A stretch of 64,000 nt of DNA from G963664585 sp963664585 (GTDB taxonomy: Bacteria; Bacillota; Clostridia; Oscillospirales; Ruminococcaceae). The position numbers and the translations under genes were made by a program. Below the pieces are notes generated by a model. That model did no database searches. It saw only the letters and a list, made by a program, of their open reading frames with translations, and had not been told where the DNA came from. Positions 1 to 7,671 of the stretch are shown here, piece after piece. Position 1 is the stretch's first letter, and every line of letters begins with the position of its first letter. The stretch is from positions 5,318-69,317 of the forward strand of contig CAXXEO010000016.1 in NCBI GenBank assembly GCA_963664585.2, given 5' to 3'.

Positions 1-138
1 ACAAAATACAATGCTGTTACTCCGGCGGAGCTAGTTAAAAAAATGCTGCTTCCCGGCGAAGTGGAGGACATCTCCCGTGCGGTGGAACAGCTCAGCGGAT
101 TTAGGGCGGTCACCATTGAGGAAATTAAAAAAAAATAG
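1..138 (+). CDS. Phage tail assembly chaperone (XkdN-like), C-terminal part
   Basis: This open frame enters from the left edge and ends at TAG 136-138, giving 45 visible residues (TKYNAVTPAELVKKML at the start, EEIKKK at the end). In PBSX-type prophages the gene before the tape measure encodes the chaperone that coats the tape measure during tail assembly, and the position here fits. The stop codon follows directly on nine adenines (127-135), a slippery run, and the -1 frame beyond it is open and protein-like. The short product is therefore the unshifted form. The N-terminus lies outside the window. Family assignment rests mainly on gene order and the frameshift architecture. Confidence 0.65.
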   Translation, partial: TKYNAVTPAELVKKMLLPGEVEDISRAVEQLSGFRAVTIEEIKKK

Positions 139-293
139 ACGAAGATCCTGAAATACAGTTGATGTATTACCTGTTTTTAAAGCACAACATGATGCCAGGC
201 TCTTATTACAACTTGCCGGAAGGCGATAAGGTTGTAATAAGAGCCTTCTTCCAAAGGCATATGGAGGACTTTAATGAAACAAGGAAGGGGTAA
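129..293 (+). CDS. -1 frameshift extension of the tail assembly chaperone
   Basis: In the -1 frame the codons run from the A9 tract through KIDEDPEIQLMYYLFLKH to a TAA at 291-293, about 54 residues beyond the slip site. There is an internal ATG at 162, but no convincing ribosome binding site in front of it. Contractile and siphophage tail operons commonly make a long chaperone form by -1 slippage just before the tape measure gene. The A9 tract abutting the zero-frame UAG, an overlapping open -1 frame and its position support that reading. Independent translation from ATG 162 as a 43-residue protein is the alternative. Confidence 0.6.
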   Translation, partial: KKIDEDPEIQLMYYLFLKHNMMPGSYYNLPEGDKVVIRAFFQRHMEDFNETRKG

Positions 294-311
294 GAAGGCA
301 GGTGAAAATAA

Positions 312-1316
312 GTGAGTGAAAGTACAGGAACCTCGGGCGAAAACAAAAATGCTGAAGCGCTTAAACAAATTGGCACAGTGTGTGATAACATATCATCCTT
401 AATGGATATAATAAACATTATCCCGAAAAACAACATTAAGTTATTGGAAATTATAGGATCAATTGCAAATGCCACAAGCGATTTACCCACCTTTAACAGC
501 GATATCATCTACGACGAAAATGGTGAGCTAAAATCATCAAATGCTATTTATTGGACTGATTTTGGATCATATTTAGTAGACATTTTTAATATGGTACGAA
601 CTATAGCCGGTGAACCAGTCAAACACAAGGGACTAAAAAATCTTGATAAATTAGGTCCGATGGGAACGGTTTTTAATGACATCAGCCAGTATTTTAAATT
701 TCAAGAGAAAGATAGTGTTATTCAGGAGGAAGTGGGGACATCATTAATGTCTCTTCATTCGAATGATGATTATTACAAAGCTTTAACTAATGATCCGAAA
801 AAGGCACAAGAGCAGTATCATACCGAAGAAAAAAATATTGAGGATTCAAAAACAGAATATGATGTTTATAAAGCCGAAGAGATTAAGGAGTTAAAATTGC
901 TCAGCGCTTACCTGGACTGTATATCGGCTGCCTTAGACACTGCAGGATTAATTTATCCACCGCTAGCAGATGCCGGAACGTTAGTAGACGGCTTAAGTAA
1001 ACTGGCAGTCTATTATAGCGATCATCTTGATCAATTTGAGGTTTCACAAAATGAGGTGGACGCATTAAAAGCTTCTGCTTGGACAGGAGGCGGAGAAGCC
1101 TATGGCCTCAGCTACGTCCCGTATGACAACTTCCCTGCGCGTTTGCACGAGGGTGAGCGCGTCCTTACGGCCAGCGAGGCGCGGACATATGGCAGCGGCA
1201 CCCCCACGATAGCTATTACAGGAAACAGCTTTTCAATTCGTGAAGAGGCGGATATTGACAAGGTTGCTAAAGCGATTGCACACCAACTGACAAAAGCATA
1301 TGTGTTAGCCGAATAA
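312..1316 (+). CDS. Chimeric, unusually short tape-measure-like protein
   Basis: GTG start, 334 residues. Only the last ~75 residues look like the conserved C-terminus of clostridial phage tape measure proteins (YVPYDNFPARLHEGERVLTA at about residues 267-286, then ITGNSFSIREEADIDKVA). Residues 1-255 are helical and unlike the usual tape measure N-terminus, and their codons are AT-rich (many ATT, AAA, TTA), whereas from about nt 1080 the DNA turns GC-richer like the downstream tail genes. Tape measure proteins normally have 600 to over 1000 residues and set tail length. This gene is either a drastically shortened tape measure or an unrelated gene fused to its 3' end. I do not recognise the N-terminal domain. 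A hairpin and a terminator follow, which is unexpected inside a tail operon. Confidence 0.6.
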   Translation: MSESTGTSGENKNAEALKQIGTVCDNISSLMDIINIIPKNNIKLLEIIGSIANATSDLPTFNSDIIYDENGELKSSNAIYWTDFGSYLVDIFNMVRTIAGEPVKHKGLKNLDKLGPMGTVFNDISQYFKFQEKDSVIQEEVGTSLMSLHSNDDYYKALTNDPKKAQEQYHTEEKNIEDSKTEYDVYKAEEIKELKLLSAYLDCISAALDTAGLIYPPLADAGTLVDGLSKLAVYYSDHLDQFEVSQNEVDALKASAWTGGGEAYGLSYVPYDNFPARLHEGERVLTASEARTYGSGTPTIAITGNSFSIREEADIDKVAKAIAHQLTKAYVLAE

Positions 1317-1406
1317 TTGACTTAATATGAAACAAGAATACGGTTGACGAATTGATTACTAGGCGGGGCGTCATACGAAAGTCCTGTTTCATCGATATTC
1401 ATTTTA

Positions 1407-1441
1407 CCCTGGCTTCCCCGCCGGAGAAGGGGAAACCAGGG
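1407..1441. repeat. GC-rich hairpin in the gap after the tape-measure-like gene
   Basis: A 13-bp inverted repeat (CCCTGGCTTCCCC at 1407-1419 against GGGGAAACCAGGG at 1429-1441, one mismatch) with a 9-base loop. It has no T-tract, so it is not a standard terminator. Its CCCC/GGGG core resembles the hairpins found between many genes of this window. Confidence 0.5.
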
Positions 1442-1499
1442 GCAGGCAACTCGTTCGATCCGGAATTCGCACAAGAGTATTTTAGCGCTATCATATGAG

Positions 1500-1530
1500 A
1501 AAAGCACCTCGGATAAGGGGTGCTTTTTTA
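1500..1530 (+). terminator. Rho-independent terminator inside the tail operon
   Basis: AAAGCACC at 1501-1508 pairs with GGTGCTTT at 1519-1526 and is followed by a run of T to 1529. It lies between the tape-measure-like gene and xkdP, where an intact tail operon would have none. This supports the idea that this joint was rearranged. Confidence 0.65.
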
Positions 1531-1552
1531 TACCCGAAAGGAGGAAGGAATT

Positions 1553-2188
1553 CTGCGAAAATTCATCTTTAAAGATACGGTAAAAAACAAGGAACTGGTG
1601 CTTCCCGTAACACCGGCAAGCTTTGAGATTTCTCACGGAATCAGGGTAGAAACCATCAATATCCACACGCTGGGCGATGTGAATATAGCTGGGTATGGGA
1701 CACTGGCTTCCATCAAGGTGGATTGTCTATTCCCGGCACAGTCGTATTCGTTCGCACTATCTTCCGCTGGAACAGATCCCTATAAATATGTGAAGGCATT
1801 TCAAAAATGGAGTGATAACCGGACAGTGCTGCGTTTTGTGGTATCGGAGACACCGGTTAATATTCCAGTGCTGGTGGAGACGGTCACCTACAGCGAGAAA
1901 GACGGCACTGGCGATGTTTATGCCACTGTCTCTTTGCGGCAATACCGCGAGATGACGGCGGTGCAGACAAGCGATACGGGAAGCAGCACGAGAAGTACTA
2001 CAGAGACGGCTACTGTCACTCCAGAGACTTATAAGATCGAGCCCGGGGACACGCTTTGGGTGATCTGTCGAAAAAAATATGGGGATGCAACGTTGCATGC
2101 TAAACTGGCGGCCTACAATAGTATTCAAAATCCCAATCTGATCCGTGTCGGATATATATTAACAATACCCGATGTGAGTCAATTGTAA
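1553..2188 (+). CDS. xkdP: Tail protein with C-terminal LysM domain (XkdP-like)
   Basis: 211 residues from a probable CTG start at 1553, eight bases after GGAGG (1540-1544). The only upstream ATG in frame (1520) lies inside the terminator and has no ribosome binding site. The N-terminal half (LRKFIFKDTVKNKELVLPVT, ... ISHGIRVETINIHTLGDV) matches the XkdP/YqbP type of tail proteins that open near the tape measure. Residues ~155-208 form a LysM domain (YKIEPGDTLWVICRKKYGD ... NLIRVGYILTIP), which may bind peptidoglycan in the tail tip. It is followed closely by xkdQ. Confidence is high for the family and moderate for the start. Confidence 0.8.
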   Translation: MRKFIFKDTVKNKELVLPVTPASFEISHGIRVETINIHTLGDVNIAGYGTLASIKVDCLFPAQSYSFALSSAGTDPYKYVKAFQKWSDNRTVLRFVVSETPVNIPVLVETVTYSEKDGTGDVYATVSLRQYREMTAVQTSDTGSSTRSTTETATVTPETYKIEPGDTLWVICRKKYGDATLHAKLAAYNSIQNPNLIRVGYILTIPDVSQL

Positions 2189-2200
2189 GGGGGCCGGGGA

Positions 2201-3247
2201 ATGTTAAAACTTCTTATTACCGGGGGGGGGGGCAGCGGTGGAACTGTGGATGCAACAGAGCTGGTGCCCACTGTCACATGGTCCGGGGATTATCAGCAAT
2301 GCGCCCGAACATTGGAGTTTGGCGTGGTATCGACTCCTGTGGATCAAAATATTCCAACCGTCGCATGTGATCTGGGCAATGGCGTGGTGCTTATGCAGGA
2401 CAATAAGGTGCTGTTTGACGGATTTATTTTCAGCAGACAAAAAGGAACCGGCAACAGCACGATTAACTTGACTTGCTTTGACCGGGGCATTTACCTTAAA
2501 CGTAATGAGGGAACATACAAATTTACTAATATGACGCCAGAGGCCATTGCAAAGCGGGTATGCACAGATTTTGGAATCACGGCGGGAACGCTGGTATCTA
2601 CCGGAGTCAAACTGTCCCGAAATTTTGTTGGCGCAACACTGTTCAGTATCATACAAACATCCTACACGCTGGCCTCTCAAACCACCGGAAAGAACTATAT
2701 GATACGCTTCGACGGGGCAAAGCTGTGTGTGATTGAAAAGACAGTGACAGATGAAACCCTTATCATTGAGGGCGGCAGCAATCTGATGTCCGCCTCCACC
2801 ACCGAAAGTGTTGAGAATATGATCAACCAGGTGGCCATTTATGATTCTAACGGTAATTTGCTGGAGACGCAAAAGGATTCAGAGGCCATTGGCTTTTATG
2901 GACTGTTGCAAAGCTATCTCCGCCAGTGCGGTTTCGAGGATGGGGCCAGCCAAGCAAAGAAGATGCTAGCGGATAACAGAGTCAGTCAGAAACTAACGAT
3001 TGAGAATCTGGGTAATATAGCCAATATTGTGGGTGGCACCGTGGTCATCCGGGAGCCATACACGAGCCTTTATGGACTGTTTTATATCGACAGCGATATG
3101 CATATATGGAAAAACGGTCTGTATACAAACAAGTTAGTGGTTAACTTTAAAAACATCATGGATAAACAGGAAGCGGGTACGCTGGTGAACAAGGATGGCA
3201 CAAAGACTGGCAGCAGCGGTACAAATACCGGAGGAGGAAACCGTTAA
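2201..3247 (+). CDS. xkdQ: Baseplate hub / tail protein (XkdQ-like)
   Basis: 348 residues, ATG start with GGGGCCGGGG upstream. XkdQ/YqbQ proteins are equivalents of gpD/gp27-type hub proteins at the tail tip. The sequence has the expected features: an early strand-rich segment (VPTVTWSGDYQQCARTLEFG), GNGVVLMQDNKVLFDGFIF and a C-terminal disordered tail rich in G, S and T. Codons 8-11 lie in an uninterrupted run of eleven G residues (2222-2232), which is prone to slippage and would switch the whole protein off with a one-base change. The next gene begins immediately after its stop. Confidence 0.8.
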   Translation: MLKLLITGGGGSGGTVDATELVPTVTWSGDYQQCARTLEFGVVSTPVDQNIPTVACDLGNGVVLMQDNKVLFDGFIFSRQKGTGNSTINLTCFDRGIYLKRNEGTYKFTNMTPEAIAKRVCTDFGITAGTLVSTGVKLSRNFVGATLFSIIQTSYTLASQTTGKNYMIRFDGAKLCVIEKTVTDETLIIEGGSNLMSASTTESVENMINQVAIYDSNGNLLETQKDSEAIGFYGLLQSYLRQCGFEDGASQAKKMLADNRVSQKLTIENLGNIANIVGGTVVIREPYTSLYGLFYIDSDMHIWKNGLYTNKLVVNFKNIMDKQEAGTLVNKDGTKTGSSGTNTGGGNR

Positions 3248-3505
3248 ATGGAGGATAACCCATATTCGGTGATGATTAACAGTATTCGCCAAGACACGAG
3301 CAGACAGCTGCCAACGATATTTCGGTTGGGCAAGGTGTCAGGTACCGCACCCCTGAAAATTGAGGTGGCCGGTACGACACAAACTGCCAGTTCGTTACTT
3401 AAAAACAATGTGCTGAGTTTCTTTGAAACGGGTGAAAGGGTTCTTCTTCTGCCGATTGAGGATGAACAGCGCTATATTATTATTTGCAAGGTGGTGAGCG
3501 CTTGA
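3248..3505 (+). CDS. xkdR: DUF2577-type tail protein (XkdR-like)
   Basis: 85 residues, ATG directly after the xkdQ stop, with GGAGGAAACC as ribosome binding site inside xkdQ. The small beta-rich protein (PTIFRLGKVSGTAPLKIEV ... ETGERVLLLPIEDEQRYII) has the length and layout of the XkdR/YqbR family, which sits between the hub protein and the baseplate wedge protein in PBSX-like tails. The end overlaps the start of the next gene by four bases, which suggests translational coupling. Confidence 0.75.
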   Translation: MEDNPYSVMINSIRQDTSRQLPTIFRLGKVSGTAPLKIEVAGTTQTASSLLKNNVLSFFETGERVLLLPIEDEQRYIIICKVVSA

Positions 3506-3924
3506 GCGTGACATTATTCCCGAGTATTCAGCCGCAAAGCGTGGAAACCGGTACTGTATTAGACCTTTATAAGGAAATTGAGTGGGATTATTTAAATAAT
3601 GTGCCTGTTTACAAAAACGGGTCGCCTCATATTATTACGGGAAAGGATGCTGTCCTTGTCTGGGCGTGGAAAGCGCTTCATACGCCGCGTTTTCGCTATG
3701 AGATATACACATGGGACTTTGGATGCGAAGCAGAATCGCTGATTGGACGGCCTTTTACCGATGAACTGAAACGGTCTGAGGCGGCCCGATATGTGAGGGA
3801 GTGCCTGATAATCAATCCGTATATTAAGGACGTATCTAATGTTTCGGTGACGTTTTCGGACGGTATACTGACCATTCAGTGTGAAATAACAACAATTTAT
3901 GGGGAGGTGGAACTAAATGTATGA
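3502..3924 (+). CDS. xkdS: DUF2634 baseplate protein (XkdS-like)
   Basis: 140 residues from TTG 3502, which overlaps the previous stop as TTGA and is preceded by AAGGTGGTGAG. The longer frame from 3484 lies within xkdR and is unlikely. The sequence (SVTLFPSIQPQ at the start, KDAVLVWAWKALHTPRFRY, IQCEITTIYGEVEL at the end) fits the XkdS/YqbS family, regarded as gp25/W-like baseplate wedge components. It overlaps xkdT by eight bases. Confidence 0.75.
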   Translation: MSVTLFPSIQPQSVETGTVLDLYKEIEWDYLNNVPVYKNGSPHIITGKDAVLVWAWKALHTPRFRYEIYTWDFGCEAESLIGRPFTDELKRSEAARYVRECLIINPYIKDVSNVSVTFSDGILTIQCEITTIYGEVELNV

Positions 3925-4957
3925 AAAAACGCTGGAGAGCATTAAAAGCGATATACTAAGCGGCATTTCAACAAATGTAGATACCCGTGAAGGAAGCTTC
4001 ACTAACGATATGGTGAGCGCCATTGCCTATGAAACATGGAATCTATACCACTCGCTTGACGCGTTGGTGCCGATTGCCTTTGTAGACAAGACCAGCGGGG
4101 AATACATTGATAAGCGGTGTGCCAAATATGGCATGACTCGAAAGACGGGCACCAAAGCAAGTGCCGTCATGAATTTTACTGGTACGAACGGCACGATGAT
4201 CCCGGTATCGACCGTATTTTTAACTGAAGACGGTCTGGAATTTGAAACGGAGACAGCGGCTAGCATTATGAGCGGCACGGCGAGCGCAACAGCAAAAGCT
4301 GTGGAGGTGGGTGAACAGTACAACGTGGCCTCCGGAGCCATCACTCAGCAGATTGTGAGCATCAGCGGCCTGTCTACCATTACGAATGAGGCGGCGGTTG
4401 GAGGCACAGACGCCGAAACCGACGCCGCTCTGGTGGCGCGGCTTTACAGTTTTCTACAAAAGCCGGCTACGTCGGGCAACGCCTATCATTATGAACAGTG
4501 GGCACTGGCGGTTGACGGTGTCGGGGCGGTAAAGGTGACTCCACTTGCAAACGGAGCAGGAACAGTCGGGGTACTGATAGTGGGAAATGACAAAGAACCA
4601 GTGGATTCAAGTGTTGTAGAGTGCTGCCAGACCTACATTGATGAAAGCAGGCCGATCGGCGCAACCGTGACTGTGGCGAGTGCTGCAGGGCTGGCCATTC
4701 ATGTGGCGGCCACGGTCACGATCGATAGCACGACCACAACAGCTGCGGTGCAGGCGGCGTTTACAACCGCGCTGGAAGCCTACCTAAAGAGCATTGCCTT
4801 TTCCAAGTACGAGCTGATTTACAACCGTGTGGCCTATATGCTGCTGGATATTGACGGAGTGATCAATTACACATCACTGACAATAAACGGTGGCACGTCC
4901 AACATCACAATTGGTGAATCTCAGGTGCCTGTTCTCGGATCTGTGGAGGTGAGTTGA
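3917..4957 (+). CDS. xkdT: Baseplate J-like protein (XkdT)
   Basis: 346 residues, ATG with GGGGAGG upstream inside xkdS. It belongs to the baseplate J/gp47 family that forms the wedge around the tail tip. Seen in the sequence: REGSFTNDMVSAIAYETW near residue 25, LVPIAFVDKTSGEYIDKR, then AVGGTDAETDAALVARLYSF near residue 155 and a C-terminal beta domain. Length is normal for the family and the frame is intact. Its stop shares one base with the ATG of the next gene, so the two are translationally coupled. Confidence 0.85.
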   Translation: MYEKTLESIKSDILSGISTNVDTREGSFTNDMVSAIAYETWNLYHSLDALVPIAFVDKTSGEYIDKRCAKYGMTRKTGTKASAVMNFTGTNGTMIPVSTVFLTEDGLEFETETAASIMSGTASATAKAVEVGEQYNVASGAITQQIVSISGLSTITNEAAVGGTDAETDAALVARLYSFLQKPATSGNAYHYEQWALAVDGVGAVKVTPLANGAGTVGVLIVGNDKEPVDSSVVECCQTYIDESRPIGATVTVASAAGLAIHVAATVTIDSTTTTAAVQAAFTTALEAYLKSIAFSKYELIYNRVAYMLLDIDGVINYTSLTINGGTSNITIGESQVPVLGSVEVS

Positions 4958-5500
4958 TGGCGCTGATGGATTTACTTCCCGATTATTATGAAAAAAGCGT
5001 TGAGATTGTCAATCTACAAAACGTGCTGCAGATGCTTATGGATGAGATGTGGAGTGCTAGAAATGATTTGTTCCTTCAGCTTAACGTGGTAAATGCAACA
5101 AAGGAGTGGGGTTTGACCAAATGGGAGGCAGCGCTGGGGCTGAAAATCGATGTGTCAAAGACGGAAGAATACCGCCGTACTCGAATTATGAGCAAGCTCC
5201 GCGGGCAGGGCACCACGACCAAAAAGCATGATTATGAATATGGCCAAAAGCTTTTCAAACGGTGAGGTTGAGGTGACCGAACACAGCGGCGGGCACAGTT
5301 TTGATATTCAATTTGTCGGGACAATCGGGATACCGCCCAACATGGATGACCTAACCGCGGCGGTGGAAGAGATCAAGCCTGCGCATCTTGCCTACACTTT
5401 TATTTATGTCTATTACACACACAGCAGACTTAAGCCGTATACCCATGCGCAATTACACGGTTATACTCACTATGGGCTGCGAAATGAGGGAGGATTATAA
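4957..5500 (+). pseudogene. xkdU: Tail protein of the YmfQ/DUF2313 family (XkdU), split by a frameshift
   Basis: The family is one protein of about 180-200 residues. Here the N-terminal part reads 4957-5265 (MALMDLLPDYYEKSVEI ... SKLRGQGTTTKK, then off-frame residues) and the C-terminal part continues in another frame from about 5228 (MIMNMAKSFSNGEVEVTEHS ... PPNMDDLTAAVEEIKPAHLAY). The switch lies near 5215-5228 by CCAAAAAG, and removing one base there restores one frame. ATG 5228 could allow reinitiation of the second half. The split is either a real mutation in a decaying prophage or a sequence error. The gene overlaps its neighbours by one base at each end. Confidence 0.75.
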
Positions 5501-6830
5501 TGGCGACGACAACGACAAATTATGGCCTTACAAAGCCAGTGGATACCGATTATTATAATATCGCTGTATTCAATAATAACGCTGACACTATTGATACAAA
5601 GCTGAAGGAAATCAGCGACAGCGTGGCTAAGGTTCTACCGCTGATCACCCACAGCAAAAGCGGTAGCATCCACACGCTTTCTACCAGTCTGACAGGGCAA
5701 TTCACCGCGAAATTTAACGCGGCCGGGGACTTTGCCGAGGGCGACACCTGGCAGATAGGCGGGGTTACATATACGGCCACAACGCAGACGGGGGAGGCTG
5801 TGGGCGGTGGCTTCTTTGTTTCTGGCGCAAAGGGTATACAAGTCGAGGTTGATACCGTCAACCATACGCTGGGTTTTAAGTCGGGCGGTGCGGGGCTGCC
5901 TGCGCTTTGGAAAGACGAGCGCACCGCCGAGGCATTTGCAGCTATTACGAAATATGATCCGATTTTGATGCAGCATTATGGGAGTTGGGATGAGGGAATT
6001 AACAAAGTGGCTGATCCTGCTGTATTACCCGCAACTACGGCATGGGGGACGGCGTTTTCACCTGACGGCGTGTATTTAGCTGTGACCAACCAAACGACAT
6101 CCCCATTCATTACAATCTACAAACGTGATGGGGATACTTTTACAAAACTAACCAATCCAACTACATTGCCAACAGGAACAGCATATGGATGTCATTTCTC
6201 TCATGATGGTGTGTATCTAGCGGTTGCACACGAAGTAACACCATTCATAACAATCTACAAACGGTCAGGAGATACATTTACTAAGCTAGCCAATCCTACT
6301 ACACTACCAACTGGTGCAGCGTATGGATGCCATTTTTCTCCTGATGAAGTATATCTAGCTGTAGCACATGATGGTTCTCCTCGGGTTACGATCTACAAAC
6401 GATCAGGAGATACATTTACTAAATTGGCTAACCCAGCAACAACCCAACGGGTACAGGACGAAGCACAGCATTCTCAACAGACGGGATATATCTAGTTGTT
6501 GGTCATAATACGACACCATTTATAGCTATTTATAAACGGTCGGGTGATACGTTTACTAAGCTAGCCAATCCTGCTAACCTGCCCTCAGAAGTTGTGTTAG
6601 GAGTATCATTCTCCCCCGATAGTGTATATCTAGCTGTAGGGCATGGTTATACCCCACTTGTCACAATCTATCGCACCATGGCTAAGGATATTGTTTCCCC
6701 ATTGACTAAGCTATGGACGCAACCTGTTTATTGGCTACCCGCTGGAAAGATGGGCATGGCTCTCGAAACAAAAGCTGTGGGCGAACAATGCAAAATCAAC
6801 CTATTCCCGCCGCTTAATAATCTTTTATAG
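5500..6830 (+). pseudogene. Tail fibre protein with five beta-propeller-like repeats, frameshifted
   Basis: ATG 5500 sits after GAGGGAGG. The N-terminus (TTTTNYGLTKPVDTDYYN, IAVFNNNADTIDTKLKEI) is typical of phage fibres that attach to the baseplate. After about residue 165 come five units of ~46 residues with the pattern FSPDGVYLAV ... PFITIYKRSGDTFTKLANP, which resemble WD40/propeller blades and probably form the receptor-binding part. The first frame ends at 6495 after a shift in unit 4 near 6432-6450. Unit 4 resumes in another frame (NPTGTGRSTAFSTDGIYLVV), unit 5 follows, and the C-terminus ends at TAG 6828. Restoring two bases would give a ~440-residue protein. The shift may be a mutation or an assembly error. 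Confidence 0.7.
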
Positions 6831-6840
6831 GAGGTCTACT

Positions 6841-7104
6841 ATGACAGTCTATGTACAAACAGACGCTACAACAAATAAGATCACAGACGTGATCACCTAT
6901 GCGCATGATGGGTATACGGCGGTAGAGGCAACAATCCCGCTGCCTGTGGGCGTGATGGGCGGCGCTTACGAATTGCGGGACGGCAGTATCCTGTACCGCA
7001 GTGATTGGGATACCTATTCCGAAGTCGAAGCGCTGAAGCAAACTATTACTGATTTACAGCTTGCCATGACAGAGATTTATGAGGGAGGTGTCACCGTTGG
7101 CTAA
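6841..7104 (+). CDS. Small phage tail accessory protein (XkdW position)
   Basis: 87 residues, ATG 11 bases after the fibre stop, with TAGGAGGT as ribosome binding site. The body (MTVYVQTDATTNKITDVITY ... GAYELRDGSILYRSDWDTYS) ends in a short helix (EVEALKQTITDLQLAMTEIYEG) that could trimerise with the fibre. Small proteins of this kind follow the fibre gene in many clostridial PBSX-like prophages. Its exact role is unknown. It overlaps the next small gene by eight bases. Confidence 0.6.
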   Translation: MTVYVQTDATTNKITDVITYAHDGYTAVEATIPLPVGVMGGAYELRDGSILYRSDWDTYSEVEALKQTITDLQLAMTEIYEGGVTVG

Positions 7105-7192
7105 GATATACGCAGCTCTGATTCAAAAGGAATTAAAAACCATCGACGATGTTCCGGCGGCGCTCAAAGAGGCTGTAGAAGCTTTATTATAG
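7097..7192 (+). CDS. 31-residue phage protein (CD1375/XkdX-like)
   Basis: TTG start at 7097 after GGGAGGTG, product MAKIYAALIQKELKTIDDVP followed by AALKEAVEALL, then TAG. Very short proteins with this MAKIYA..I..G/ELKTIDDVP pattern are found at the end of many clostridial tail operons, and the position after the fibre fits. The function is not known. It is the last tail gene before the terminator, and no holin or lysin gene follows. Confidence 0.65.
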   Translation: MAKIYAALIQKELKTIDDVPAALKEAVEALL

Positions 7193-7241
7193 ATCATTGG
7201 TGTACACACATGCTTCAACCCATAGTTCTTTAAGCAATATG

Positions 7242-7280
7242 ACGGCCCTCTCTGCTTTATGGCGGAGAGGGCCGTTTTTT
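7242..7280 (+). terminator. Terminator of the prophage tail operon
   Basis: ACGGCCCTCTC at 7242-7252 pairs with GAGAGGGCCGT at 7265-7275 and is followed by six T. This strong Rho-independent terminator marks the right end of the phage-derived region. Confidence 0.85.
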
Positions 7281-7554
7281 GCTTCATTATTGTCACTGTT
7301 GAGCGGCATATTTACTGTTTATCTGCAACATTTCGCTAAGTTTTAAACTATACCATTCTATGTTTTTTAAATATGTCAGTGTATGCTTTTGTAATCGAGC
7401 GAATTGTAACAAAACCTCTAATGCTTTTTCAAACTTTGATATCATATGCTTTCATAAATGGGCGTATTGGAATCAAATAATTAATTATTATTTAGCTAAA
7501 ATGCTGATAAGCACGTGTAAAATGTCAAATTGTTCACGAAAATGCGGTAAATAC

Positions 7555-7583
7555 TTGCACGCATACTTGAAGAATGCTATGAT
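7555..7583 (+). promoter_or_regulatory. Sigma-A-type promoter of the dpp operon
   Basis: TTGCAC at 7555-7560 and TATGAT at 7578-7583 with a 17-base spacer, about 80 bases before dppA. The rest of the gap 7281-7671 is AT-rich and I see no gene in it. Confidence 0.55.
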
Positions 7584-7671
7584 ATTGAAGTGCTTGTAAC
7601 GAGAGATATAAAATGAATACTAAGCACAGCCAAGATGTAAAAAAGAGATGAAATGTTTAGGAGGAATGAAA

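Noticed and set aside
2204..2872. 222-residue antisense open frame over xkdQ
   Set aside because: Shadow of the real gene; no homology, no ribosome binding site.
1..7281. Active, complete prophage
   Set aside because: No lysis genes follow the tail operon, two tail genes are frameshifted, the tape measure is abnormal and no attachment site is visible; head genes are outside the window.
7360..7599. 79-residue open frame before dppA
   Set aside because: No ribosome binding site, overlaps the dpp promoter, composition of AT-rich noncoding DNA.
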